DNA of 20,475 bases, from positions 1 through 20,475 of the IMG/VR virus record IMGVR_UViG_3300036787_000036. One strand, 5' to 3'. The stretch comes from a virus. This document shows, piece by piece, positions 5,985 to 13,314 of the stretch. The notes beneath the pieces were generated by a model. The model made no database searches and had not been told where the DNA came from. It worked only from the letters and a program-made list of their open reading frames with translations. Numbering within the stretch: position 1 is the stretch's first letter; each line of letters begins with the position of its first letter. The translations under genes and the position numbers were made by a program.

Positions 5985-6048
5985 AGAGCGAGTATCTACA
6001 GGGTGAAGCCTGGATGCAGATTGAGAAGCTCAGTTCTCAGCTCGCTCT
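5985..6048 (+). ncRNA. Compact three-way-junction RNA-like element
   Basis: P1 AGAGCGAG/CTCGCTCT (5985-5992/6041-6048). P2 is ATCT/AGAT (5994-5997/6018-6021) continued by CAGG/CCTG (5999-6002/6009-6012). P3 is TGAGAA/TTCTCA (6022-6027/6034-6039, 6-nt loop). Almost every base near the junction is paired. The 64-nt length equals that of the element at 107-170. No hammerhead core motif is present. Another weak stem, TAACCT/AGGTTA (6050-6055/6093-6098), lies between it and the J-domain gene. Confidence 0.45.
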
Positions 6049-6110
6049 ATAACCTAACCACCACTCACATTCTTAGCAGCGTCGCTGCGGGAAGGTTACA
6101 GGGTACGTGT

Positions 6111-6674
6111 ATGTATGTGTACTACGAACACCACAAAGACGCCTCTGGCAAAATTGTGCTCACAGAGCTAGTTCTCTCTTCTTGGAAAGACGGAAGACTT
6201 GGGATTAACTTTGGTAGCAAGATAGAGAGTATGATCTTTGAGATTTGTAAACTCGCTCTCAAGTACGCTCCAGTGGCACAGAGAAGCTATGAGCCAGCTA
6301 CAAATGTTTGGAGCTACTTTGACGAGTGGGGTCAATTCACTCTCATGCGTTTAGTTTCTGTCACGGATTCCATTGCACAAAAAGTCACACTCATTGAGGT
6401 TCAAGATTTAGCAGCACAGGCTGTGAATAAGCGAATTGATCTCTCTGGTAAGCGTGTGCGACCGGAAGATTTCTTCTATAACTACGGCAAACCCGTAGCA
6501 CAAGCTGTGATGACAAAAGAGACTCTGGAGCAAAAGCTGAAGCAGCTTCTAGGTGATACGATTGACAAATCCGCCTATCGCCGTGCTGCGTTGAAGTATC
6601 ATCCTGATCGTAATAACGGCGATGGCTCTAAAATGGCTGAGTTAAACTCACTCTGGAGTGTGTATAATGCCTGA
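6111..6674 (+). CDS. Phage J-domain (DnaJ-like) protein, 187 aa
   Basis: The C-terminus (about residues 135-187) carries a J-domain signature: a basic helix YRRAALKYHPDRN with HPD at 164-166, then a helix ending in NSLWSVYNA. In DnaJ family proteins HPD stimulates the ATPase of Hsp70 (DnaK). Here the J domain is C-terminal and shortened, with no G/F linker or zinc domain, so substrate choice would come from the unrecognised 130-residue N-terminal part. ATG 6111 is preferred, though its SD is weak. The in-frame GTG at 6003 lies inside the structured element. The stop overlaps the next ATG (6667). Likely recruits host DnaK to a phage process. Confidence 0.8.
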   Translation: MYVYYEHHKDASGKIVLTELVLSSWKDGRLGINFGSKIESMIFEICKLALKYAPVAQRSYEPATNVWSYFDEWGQFTLMRLVSVTDSIAQKVTLIEVQDLAAQAVNKRIDLSGKRVRPEDFFYNYGKPVAQAVMTKETLEQKLKQLLGDTIDKSAYRRAALKYHPDRNNGDGSKMAELNSLWSVYNA

Positions 6675-6888
6675 ACTTGAAGATGGATTCTATGAACCAA
6701 CTCCAAGAAATAGAATGGTAATAGTGCCGATAGCTTTAAGCAACGCGATATATAAAGCTATCGACGAACAATTGGCTATTTACCCAGAAGCGATGGCAGA
6801 TAGAGAAGTGTTTTATGACAATCTGCTTTGCTTCTATGATGATAATGGTTATGTACCAGAGTTTGTTCTAGCAAGGAAAGATGGTTAA
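6667..6888 (+). CDS. Hypothetical acidic protein, 73 aa
   Basis: ATG 6667 overlaps the end of the J-domain gene by 8 nt, indicating translational coupling; an in-frame ATG at 6658 is an alternative. The protein is acidic with many Asp, Glu, Tyr and Phe and no membrane segment or metal motif. No family is recognised. It lies between the J-domain and von Willebrand A genes and ends 11 nt before the latter, so it probably belongs to the same operon. Confidence 0.7.
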   Translation: MPELEDGFYEPTPRNRMVIVPIALSNAIYKAIDEQLAIYPEAMADREVFYDNLLCFYDDNGYVPEFVLARKDG

Positions 6889-6899
6889 GGAGAATAACA

Positions 6900-7673
6900 A
6901 TGGGCTTTCAAATTCAGAATCCTAAAAACGCCGTAGACGCCAAGCGAGCAGCTATCGAAGCTCGTAAGGCATCCACGGCTCCAGCAGGGACGAATCCTAG
7001 TGCAATCGTGCGCTATATTCCACCCGGCGAGTGTCCAGATCGGAATCGTATTGTGTTTGATGATTCCGGTTCTATGGGCGGGCATATTGAGGATGCGAAA
7101 CGTGGGATGATCGAATACCTGCGGAATTGTATTCTCAATCAAACCTCTGTAGCGATTCATTTTATGAACTCTACAGCGTGTGATACACAGCTTGAGAGTA
7201 ATCTCTTGAAGCTCGCTGCGGATATTCGTGAGATGAATCTACGGAGTGGTGGAACACCATTCTTTAACACTCTCAAGAAAGCTCTTGAAGCTACGCCCAC
7301 GCTGACTCGGCTGATCGCTTTTACTGATGGCTCGCCGACGGATATGCTGAGCGCGGAAGAATCTACTGAAATGTCCTTTAGCTGGGACACAAGTTCTGCT
7401 TGGACCTCCAGCGCCGATGTTATTATTAAGATTGCTTCATCCACTGGCGTTGGTATTCCAATTGACACTGTATATTTTGGCGAAGGCAACGAAGACAGAC
7501 GAGAGATTGTGCTTCTAAAGTACCTCTCCTCCAAAACAGGCGGCTACTTTCTGCACTTCGATCCTGCTAAGGTAAACTTCGCGCAAGCGTTCAAGTATCT
7601 TGCGCCGGTCAATCGCTTGATGCTTGCATCTGCTAGTTTCAGAGCACAAGTAGAAAGCGGAGCACAGAAATGA
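6900..7673 (+). CDS. Von Willebrand factor A (vWA) domain protein, 257 aa
   Basis: The MIDAS metal-binding motif DxSxS is present as DDSGS at residues 54-58. The expected Thr lies in SGGTPFF (Thr119) and the Asp in FTDGSPTD (Asp143). These three sites coordinate Mg in vWA domains and mediate divalent-dependent protein binding. The N-terminal 45 residues are basic and Ala-rich; the rest spans one vWA domain of usual size. TAAGGAG lies just before ATG 6900. The stop overlaps the FtsK-like gene start (ATGA), suggesting a linked function. Bacterial vWA proteins often partner with AAA ATPases, so the adjacent translocase is a natural candidate partner, by inference. Confidence 0.88.
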   Translation: MGFQIQNPKNAVDAKRAAIEARKASTAPAGTNPSAIVRYIPPGECPDRNRIVFDDSGSMGGHIEDAKRGMIEYLRNCILNQTSVAIHFMNSTACDTQLESNLLKLAADIREMNLRSGGTPFFNTLKKALEATPTLTRLIAFTDGSPTDMLSAEESTEMSFSWDTSSAWTSSADVIIKIASSTGVGIPIDTVYFGEGNEDRREIVLLKYLSSKTGGYFLHFDPAKVNFAQAFKYLAPVNRLMLASASFRAQVESGAQK

Positions 7674-8893
7674 TGCTTCCCTCAGAAGCAGCACAAAAAC
7701 AATCCGAACTCCTAGCACAATACAGCCCACTCATTCAGCATCAGGTCACGACGCTGACGAGAAAGCTCTTTGTCCTAGGTTTCGGCGCACTCTTCTCCCG
7801 TATGGTAGAAGGTCCAGTAGTACGAATCTTCTACTTTAAACCTCTAGGAGAACCTAAGTTCTCCAGCATCCTCAACAAAGAAGAAGAATTTGCCGGCTCT
7901 CTCGCTGTAGAATCTGTTCGTGTAGAACGCGCTCTCGGCGAAGTTGCTATCTCTGTTCCGCGTGCAGACCGTCAAACCATACAGTTTGATGCTTGTCTGC
8001 ATAAAATGATGACCTCGGAGCTTACTCGTGGAATGGCGCTGCCTCTGTTGCTAGGCCAGTCCACCATAGGAGAACATCTCTATGCTGATCTTGCTCAACA
8101 GCCGCATTTACTGGTTGCGGGAGCTACTAACTCAGGGAAAAGCGTATTCACCGCGCAGCTTATTTGCTCGCTTTCTCTGTTTCGCGCTCCAGAAGAGCTT
8201 GAGTTTATCCTTGTGGATACTAAGAATCTTGATCTCGTATTGTTCAAGGGACTTGAGCACGTTAAATATGTACTCAACAACATTTCTGACCTCAGAGCCG
8301 CACTTACGGTTCTGCTTGAGGATGTTAGACTACGAAACGCTCAAATGAGTGGGTTGGCGAGGAATATTGGAGAGTGGAATCAGCTTTATAAAGATTGTGG
8401 TTATCTGGAGGAGACATCTCCTGAGAAACTACGCTCTGTTCAGATGATGAAGTACAAAATCCTCATCATCGACGAGCTTGCGGATGTGCTAGATCAGGAT
8501 AACGCTTTTCTAGCAATGATCGAGCGTAAGATGCGTCCACCGTCAATACACTCACTCTTGAAAACAATCGCACAAATCTCCAGGGCCGCTGGAGTACATT
8601 TGATTCTTGCTACTCAACGGCCTTCAGTCAAAGTAATCTCCGGGGATATTAAAGCAAACTTTCCTGCTAGAGTATCCTTCAAACTCCCCTCAAGTATGGA
8701 TTCTCGTGTCATACTTGATGAAACCGGTGCTGAGAATCTACTTGGCATGGGCGATTACCTGTACAAAATAGCAGGTTCCGACACCGTTAAGCGAGCGCAC
8801 AGCGCGTTCGTTTCGATCAACGATATTGCTAACATTCTCGCACAGAACGAGAACATAAGGAGACAGTATGCAAACGCCAGTAGTGAAATGTAA
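7670..8893 (+). CDS. FtsK/SpoIIIE-like DNA translocase, 407 aa
   Basis: Walker A GATNSGKS at 151-158, Walker B KILIIDELADVL near 263-274, and the FtsK-typical ILATQRPSVKVISGDIKANF segment (about 312-331) followed by RVSFKL, the Asp-Ser-Arg segment and the DETGAENLLGMGDYL block. The N-terminal 110 residues resemble the alpha/beta domain that precedes the motor. No membrane helices and no C-terminal winged-helix gamma domain are present, so this is a soluble, shortened motor without KOPS-type reading. It would pump double-stranded DNA by ATP hydrolysis. In a phage it might act in genome segregation, packaging or host DNA handling. Coupled to the vWA gene at the start and overlapping the zinc protein gene by 26 nt. 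Confidence 0.93.
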   Translation: MMLPSEAAQKQSELLAQYSPLIQHQVTTLTRKLFVLGFGALFSRMVEGPVVRIFYFKPLGEPKFSSILNKEEEFAGSLAVESVRVERALGEVAISVPRADRQTIQFDACLHKMMTSELTRGMALPLLLGQSTIGEHLYADLAQQPHLLVAGATNSGKSVFTAQLICSLSLFRAPEELEFILVDTKNLDLVLFKGLEHVKYVLNNISDLRAALTVLLEDVRLRNAQMSGLARNIGEWNQLYKDCGYLEETSPEKLRSVQMMKYKILIIDELADVLDQDNAFLAMIERKMRPPSIHSLLKTIAQISRAAGVHLILATQRPSVKVISGDIKANFPARVSFKLPSSMDSRVILDETGAENLLGMGDYLYKIAGSDTVKRAHSAFVSINDIANILAQNENIRRQYANASSEM

Positions 8894-9077
8894 ACACTGC
8901 AACAGACCGATAACACGTAATGTGCTTGATACTGGTGAATGGATTCACAAAAAGACCAGGAGTGTGCCAGCGATGTATTACTCCTGTTCTATGTACTCCA
9001 GAATAAAGTCAGAACGTAAAACAGGTTCACCACACGCAGAACCAAAGGAGCTGACCGATGACACAATTCAGAGCTGA
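8868..9077 (+). CDS. Small zinc-ribbon-like protein, 69 aa
   Basis: ATG 8868 lies 6 nt after AAGGAG within the end of the translocase gene. CKHC (residues 8-11), then GEWIHKK and a later YSC give a half-zinc-site pattern (C-x2-C ... H ... C) seen in many small phage proteins. The C-terminal third is basic then acidic. It overlaps the next gene by 20 nt. Probably a small zinc-stabilised accessory protein; target unknown. Confidence 0.75.
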   Translation: MQTPVVKCKHCNRPITRNVLDTGEWIHKKTRSVPAMYYSCSMYSRIKSERKTGSPHAEPKELTDDTIQS

Positions 9078-9246
9078 AGCAGACCGTCTAATGGAACAGC
9101 AGCACGGCTTCAACACGTCACAAGGTAACTTTCACGAAGATGTCGAGGACGACGAAGAATTTCTCGAAGATTGTCCTATCTGCGATACAGAAGAATCAAT
9201 CAACGGAAGTGGTCGCTGTTCATATTGCGGCTATAGGAGGTACTGA
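9058..9246 (+). CDS. Small zinc-ribbon protein, 62 aa
   Basis: AAAGGAG precedes ATG 9058. The middle is strongly acidic (EDVEDDEEFLED). CPIC and CSYC pairs near residues 40-58 (C-x2-C, 13-residue spacing, C-x2-C) form a classic zinc ribbon ending in CGYRRY. The stop is directly followed by the ATG of the cell-wall gene at 9247. Likely a protein-binding zinc knuckle; function unknown. Confidence 0.75.
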   Translation: MTQFRAEADRLMEQQHGFNTSQGNFHEDVEDDEEFLEDCPICDTEESINGSGRCSYCGYRRY

Positions 9247-9660
9247 ATGAAATACTACTACGACGGCTACTGGGGCGCTTTCTTCAAACGCTCCGTTGAG
9301 GCAGGCACCGGACCTGCTACGCTCGACAACTCAGTAAAACCTGCGGACCTAGAGCTTATCGGCTTTGGCTACAGTGGCCATCCCTCTATCCTCAACGACA
9401 TTCACTCACGCAACCTTGTAGACCAAGGTCCAATTCCAGCAGGAACGTACACATTCTCAGGTCCATTTACTGACCCTAAACGCGGTCCACAGTGTTGGCG
9501 GCTCGAACCTGCGCCCACGAATCGTATGTTTGGTCGGTGCGCGTTTATGAATCACGGCGACACAGCAGCAATGTCTCACAGTGCCTCAGACGGTTGTATC
9601 ATCAGCCCACACTGGGTAAGAAACTTGTGGACTGACGGTGATACGTTGGAGGTGCTGTAA
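9247..9660 (+). CDS. Tlde1/DUF2778-like L,D-transpeptidase-fold protein, 137 aa
   Basis: The order of motifs matches the DUF2778/Tlde1 family: GPIPAGTYTF (residues 61-70), FMNHGD with His103, and SASDGCIISP with Cys117. In L,D-transpeptidase folds the His and Cys are catalytic; Tlde1 proteins cut or exchange peptidoglycan peptide stems and some are type VI effectors. There is no signal peptide, so a phage copy would need a holin, virion delivery or host export to reach the wall. RBS AGGAGG overlaps the preceding stop (GGCTATAGGAGG). It is the last gene of the operon, before the terminator at 9686. Lysis or entry function is plausible but unproven. Confidence 0.78.
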   Translation: MKYYYDGYWGAFFKRSVEAGTGPATLDNSVKPADLELIGFGYSGHPSILNDIHSRNLVDQGPIPAGTYTFSGPFTDPKRGPQCWRLEPAPTNRMFGRCAFMNHGDTAAMSHSASDGCIISPHWVRNLWTDGDTLEVL

Positions 9661-9685
9661 GTACACTCACACTAGCTCACTCGGT

Positions 9686-9720
9686 AGGCGGCTCCCGATT
9701 CTTGGAGGCCGCCTTCCATT
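9686..9720 (+). terminator. Probable rho-independent terminator
   Basis: AGGCGGC (9686-9692) pairs with GCCGCCT (9708-9714), with partial continuation TCC/GGA, followed by TCCATTTTC. A second, weaker AAAGG/CCTTT stem with a T7 run lies at about 9752-9773. Together they separate the upstream operon from the promoter at 9779. Confidence 0.65.
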
Positions 9721-9778
9721 TTCGGGATTCGGGGCTAAGTCGTTGAAAATAAAGGTGCATACGGCCTTTTTTTGCCTC

Positions 9779-9807
9779 TTGACTGCGTGTTTACAGGCGC
9801 GTATGAT
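9779..9807 (+). promoter_or_regulatory. Strong promoter, predicted leaderless start
   Basis: TTGACT (9779-9784), exactly 17 bp ending GCGCG, TATGAT (9802-9807). Counting seven bases from the -10 places transcription start at about 9814, next to ATG 9815. No SD precedes that ATG. It therefore probably makes a leaderless or near-leaderless mRNA driving the replication module. Confidence 0.8.
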
Positions 9808-9814
9808 GAAAGAC

Positions 9815-10051
9815 ATGGCAACCCGAACCGAACCGACCGTAGCGATGACCGCTCGCATATTCGTAGCACAAAACAATGCGCTTAAAGTAGATTACCCGCA
9901 ACTTAGCAAGAGCGCCTTAATGCGTGTTCTGTTGCACTTATTCTTATCTAAACAACTACCTACAAATGTCTACCCTCTAGCTCTGGAGGAAATGGCTAGG
10001 GCCGAGCAGGCTCTAAAGAGCAATAAGACCAAACAAGTTTCTGTAGCATAA
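9815..10051 (+). CDS. Small putative regulator, 78 aa
   Basis: ATG 9815 is chosen because the promoter at 9779-9807 would start transcription at about 9814. In-frame ATGs at 9803 and 9806 overlap the -10 box, and the longer ORF from 9638 crosses the terminator. The protein has a short beta-like N-terminus (TVAMTARIFV) followed by a helix pair (SKSALMRVLLHLFLSK), which is reminiscent of ribbon-helix-helix repressors, but the match is by shape only. It is the first gene of the module that leads to replication genes, a usual place for a regulator. Function uncertain. Confidence 0.65.
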   Translation: MATRTEPTVAMTARIFVAQNNALKVDYPQLSKSALMRVLLHLFLSKQLPTNVYPLALEEMARAEQALKSNKTKQVSVA

Positions 10052-10068
10052 GCACACAAGGAGAAACC

Positions 10069-10809
10069 ATGTCACCAGACGATCCAGTTTTTGATGAATT
10101 GGACGAACTCGCAGTAGAGTCTCCGGCGGAAGAAATCTATGTGCCGACGGATGAGCCGGAAGAGATCACAGCAGAAGAGGCTTTACACACGGATATTCCA
10201 GCGGAGCCAATAGAGATTGAGGAATCCCATCTAACAGTAACCGTATGTGATTGCTGTCTTGAGTTAAATCTCACACATCCAACGTCAGTAATAAGATGTG
10301 CTCGATGTGGCCAAGCGTTTTGTTTTCACTTTGCTTCTACGATTGATGCGCAGTATTGTGTGAACTGTCTAAGTGACATTGCGGTGGCTAAGAGCGTTAT
10401 CACTAAGACATACGAACACAAAAATGCTGAAGGACAGACGGTATTCTACAGACGCAGGGCCAGGGAGATACAGATTAGCGGTCTGGATTGGCTCTTTGCG
10501 CAGCGTAAAATTGTAGAATTATCCGATCTTGAGCTTGATCTTAGTATTGAGTATCATCGAAACATTCTGTCGCTGATGTGCACTGAGCAAGAGCAACGTC
10601 GTACAGCTAAAATGCACAGGTATGCTGGTATGAAGATTCATCTAACACCTTCAACAACAGATGTGAACCATACTACTACGACAACGGTGAAGAAAACTCG
10701 TACAGTGTCAAAGACCAAAGCGCAAGAACAACTAGCGGCGCTGCTCAAGAACATGGCCGCTAAAGGAATGACGATGGATAAGATAGCTGCGATGCTTAAG
10801 AAAGCGTAG
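10069..10809 (+). CDS. Zinc-finger protein with acidic N-terminus, 246 aa
   Basis: AAGGAG precedes ATG 10069. Residues 1-55 are very acidic and likely disordered. Residues 60-100 carry a cysteine cluster: CDCC, CARCGQAFCFH and CVNC, a RING/FYVE- or treble-clef-like two-zinc pattern (C60, C62/63, C77, C80, C85, H87, C97, C100). A helical middle follows. A Thr-rich stretch near 205-220 is followed by a C-terminal basic helical tail with KNMAAKGMTMDKIAAMLKKA. No exact family is recognised. Placed just before DUF3310 and nuclease genes, it may be a protein- or DNA-binding adaptor in replication. Confidence 0.78.
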   Translation: MSPDDPVFDELDELAVESPAEEIYVPTDEPEEITAEEALHTDIPAEPIEIEESHLTVTVCDCCLELNLTHPTSVIRCARCGQAFCFHFASTIDAQYCVNCLSDIAVAKSVITKTYEHKNAEGQTVFYRRRAREIQISGLDWLFAQRKIVELSDLELDLSIEYHRNILSLMCTEQEQRRTAKMHRYAGMKIHLTPSTTDVNHTTTTTVKKTRTVSKTKAQEQLAALLKNMAAKGMTMDKIAAMLKKA

Positions 10810-10817
10810 GAGACACA

Positions 10818-11099
10818 GTGAAAGAATCACCAGGTGTGAACGTAACTGATGCTGAATTGAAAAAGAACGCAGAGGAATCTCTCAAACTTCTCGGCGACGA
10901 TCCTGTAAACCACCCCTCACACTATACCTTTGGACGTTTTGAGGTTATAGATGTGCTACAGGATTGGTTTCCAGCAAGTCCACTGCTTTGGCAGGTTGTG
11001 AAGTATGTCGCTAGAGCACAACACAAGAGTTGCACACTGCAAGATCTAAAGAAGGCTCAGTTCTATCTCAACAAGCAAATTGCAGAATTGGAGAAGTAA
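10818..11099 (+). CDS. DUF3310 family protein, 93 aa
   Basis: The family signature is clear: NHPSHYTFGRFEVIDVLQDW (about residues 32-51), WQVVKYVARAQHK, and DLKKAQFYLNKQI near the C-terminus. DUF3310 proteins are common in tailed phages and often labelled nucleotide-kinase-like; the reaction is not established. The start is GTG 10818, preceded by AGGAGA. The stop abuts the ATG of the nuclease gene at 11100, so the two are translationally linked. Confidence 0.9.
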   Translation: MKESPGVNVTDAELKKNAEESLKLLGDDPVNHPSHYTFGRFEVIDVLQDWFPASPLLWQVVKYVARAQHKSCTLQDLKKAQFYLNKQIAELEK

Positions 11100-12158
11100 A
11101 TGAAACCCTCCGGTCAGTTGATTGAGTTTCTCAATCGTACACCACTTCCGTGGGTGCGGTATGATGAGTCGCAACAGAAGTTGATCGTTGTGATAGATAA
11201 TCATATGCTCAGCACATACCGTAACTGTCCTCAACATTTCTTTTATTCCAACGTACAAGGCTATCAAAAGAAGTCCGGCGTTAAAGAAGGAGAAAAAGAA
11301 CGTGCGTGGTATTTGGACTTTGGCGTTCTGCTTCACAAAATGCTGGAGATTTACTATCAGGAGTTTAAGAATCCTGACTTTGATGTTACTAAGTGGGCTT
11401 CTGTCCGTGCTATGGCCGAATGGCAGGAAATGAACATGGATGTTCACTCGGAGCATAAAGAGTTCAAAGTTATCGGCGGCGCGTTTGGTTTCGCTGGCTT
11501 GTTAATGCAGTATGCCTCTGTAATGTCGCCGCTAAACGAGAAGATCAGAGTGCTAGGAACTGAGGTCTCATTCGGTAGAAACGGCGAAGTTCCTCTGTAT
11601 ATTGACGAGGATATTGAAATCTATCTCGCCGGTCGCATGGACCTGATCGTAGACGATGGATATTTCATCTGTCCTATGGACCACAAGACAATGGGCGCTT
11701 TTCGCGGCGATCCTGGGATGCAGTTTGAGACAGAGGAAGGTCCGACAGGGTACATTTATGCACTCTCGAAGATTCTTCCGCAGTTTGTACCAGAGGACCA
11801 GCTCTTGAAGCGTGATTGCTCGAAGATTCTGATGAACTTAATTCAGAAGAAGCCAGCTTCCACGCCGCAAGAACGGTTCAAGCGTGTGCCGATTAGGAAG
11901 ACGTCAGAGCAGCTCGAAGCCTATCGTTATAGGATGCTTGCAACTGTACAGCATCTAATTCTCGATACAGAGAGTTTTGCAGCTAGTTTTCCTCTTTGGC
12001 GCAACACAACAGCTTGCACGAACTGGCACATGACAACGTGTGCGTTCAGGGATGTGTGCAGACAGAGTTCCAGAGAAGCGGAACAAGCTACTCTCAGCAA
12101 TGGTTTCCTTAAGTTACCGATATGGGATACCGAGTCTGTTCAACCTACAACATTTTAA
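11100..12158 (+). CDS. Cas4/RecB-type PD-(D/E)XK nuclease with Fe-S cysteines, 352 aa
   Basis: Motifs in order: STYRNCPQHFFY with Cys43; LHK with His79; GRMDLIV with catalytic Asp181; CPMDHKT with Asp194-x-Lys196; then a Q-rich/Tyr motif (GMQFETEEGPTGYIYAL). The C-terminus has Cys306, Cys314 and Cys320. One N-terminal and three C-terminal cysteines match the 4Fe-4S arrangement of Cas4, AddB and related exonucleases. Expected activity: metal-dependent single-strand DNA exonuclease or end resection. The neighbouring Sak4-like ATPase and ssDNA-binding candidate suggest a recombination module. Start ATG 11100 abuts the DUF3310 stop. Confidence 0.9.
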   Translation: MKPSGQLIEFLNRTPLPWVRYDESQQKLIVVIDNHMLSTYRNCPQHFFYSNVQGYQKKSGVKEGEKERAWYLDFGVLLHKMLEIYYQEFKNPDFDVTKWASVRAMAEWQEMNMDVHSEHKEFKVIGGAFGFAGLLMQYASVMSPLNEKIRVLGTEVSFGRNGEVPLYIDEDIEIYLAGRMDLIVDDGYFICPMDHKTMGAFRGDPGMQFETEEGPTGYIYALSKILPQFVPEDQLLKRDCSKILMNLIQKKPASTPQERFKRVPIRKTSEQLEAYRYRMLATVQHLILDTESFAASFPLWRNTTACTNWHMTTCAFRDVCRQSSREAEQATLSNGFLKLPIWDTESVQPTTF

Positions 12159-12180
12159 CAAGCAGGAGAAGGAGTAGCAC

Positions 12181-12498
12181 ATGGCAACAACGAAAACATA
12201 CGAACCTGTAACAAGTCTGCCGAATTTGCAGATTACCAAGTGTCAGCAGATGCTTGCAAATCATATGCAATGCTGGCGAGCAGGAGATTATCTTGTCACA
12301 ATTACTACTGACACGCCGACAGACGAGAATCCAAAGGCACAGACTGTGGAAACTTATCAGAAGTGTCGCGCTCATGCGTCCAGTGAAATGACACAAGATG
12401 CACAAACAACTGCGGATGAAGCGGCTCTGGCGGCAGCGCAAGCTGTTGTAGTGGCAGATACCGCACCCGTAGCAAACGCAGCAATCGTAAAGAAGTAA
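12181..12498 (+). CDS. Hypothetical protein, 105 aa
   Basis: AGGAGAAGGAG precedes ATG 12181. Residues 1-70 look folded, with three Cys (C21, C31, C62 by count). The C-terminal 35 residues are Ala/Val/Asp-rich and probably disordered. No family is recognised. It lies 22 nt after the nuclease gene and 21 nt before the Sak4-like gene, so it is likely co-expressed in the recombination module. Confidence 0.75.
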   Translation: MATTKTYEPVTSLPNLQITKCQQMLANHMQCWRAGDYLVTITTDTPTDENPKAQTVETYQKCRAHASSEMTQDAQTTADEAALAAAQAVVVADTAPVANAAIVKK

Positions 12499-12519
12499 CT
12501 CCAAAGGAGCAGGAATCCA

Positions 12520-13314
12520 ATGGCAACAACACCAAATCCCTTCGTTAACATGGCCGGAGTACGCTCTGAGGATATACACGCCGCAGAGCGCCTCAAAATT
12601 GCGATCATGGGAGTGCCGAAGAGTGGAAAAAGTTGGCTTGCTGCTACAGCACCGGGACCGATCAGATACTATGACTTTGACGATCGTGCTGAGTCGCTGG
12701 AGGGTAAGTCGGGATTGTTTATCAGCAGTCCTCCGAAATTAACCATGCTAACGATAGAATCTGATCTGTCAGTAATGAAAGCGAATAAGGCTAACGGCTT
12801 GGCGCTTCCAACAACTATAGTCTTTGATTCCATCACTTACATGGTCAGAGCTATGGAAGAAGAGATTCGCCGACAAGCTAAAACACTCTTCAAGGAAATT
12901 AAGGTTGGAAACTCTACCTCAGTCTATAAAGGTAAAGACTGGGATGTTGTAGTGGGAATCCAGAGATACATTGAGTATCTGGTAGCAGAACTTACTACAC
13001 TTGGAGTCAATTTTATCTTCGTCTTCCATGAAAGAGATGAAAAAGACAATGCTGAGTCTACAAAAGAAGAAACTAAGTACACTGGCAAAGTGATTGTCAG
13101 TCCTCAATATCTTCAGAACAGTCTCAGTCTTTTTAACGAGGTTTATCGTATTGTGGTTACAGGTAAGCAAGAGTATAAAGTCACCTGCAAACCAACGTAT
13201 GATGTGACAGCTTCAACTACGATGCTCCTCGATGCTGAAGAGAAACCGAACATCATGGACATGATTGTGAAGCACAAAAAGAAAAGAGAGGAATTGAACA
13301 ATGGCAAAAAGTAG
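12520..13314 (+). CDS. Sak4-like (AAA_24) RecA-fold ATPase, 264 aa
   Basis: Walker A GVPKSGKS at residues 31-38, a YDFDDR segment after the following strand (51-56), Walker B TIVFDSIT at 99-106 and a third strand NFIFVFHERDE near 164-174. This is the AAA_24 pattern of phage RecA-like proteins including Sak4, which promotes single-strand annealing, usually together with an SSB. AAAGGAG precedes ATG 12520. Downstream are a 40-aa peptide gene overlapping by 14 nt and a DUF669-like candidate ssDNA-binding protein, the pairing expected for this family. Confidence 0.88.
   Translation: MATTPNPFVNMAGVRSEDIHAAERLKIAIMGVPKSGKSWLAATAPGPIRYYDFDDRAESLEGKSGLFISSPPKLTMLTIESDLSVMKANKANGLALPTTIVFDSITYMVRAMEEEIRRQAKTLFKEIKVGNSTSVYKGKDWDVVVGIQRYIEYLVAELTTLGVNFIFVFHERDEKDNAESTKEETKYTGKVIVSPQYLQNSLSLFNEVYRIVVTGKQEYKVTCKPTYDVTASTTMLLDAEEKPNIMDMIVKHKKKREELNNGKK

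Noticed and set aside
5985-6048. Hammerhead ribozyme
   Set aside because: The three-way junction topology fits, but the conserved CUGAUGA and GAAA core sequences are missing.
6003-6110. GTG-initiated N-terminal extension of the J-domain gene
   Set aside because: It lies in the three-way junction and stem region, lacks an SD and encodes an unlikely Ser/Leu/Cys-rich stretch.
12145-12608. Several overlapping minus-strand frames opposite the 12181 gene
   Set aside because: They lie opposite genes with good SDs, show no domains and have Cys/Leu-rich shadow composition.
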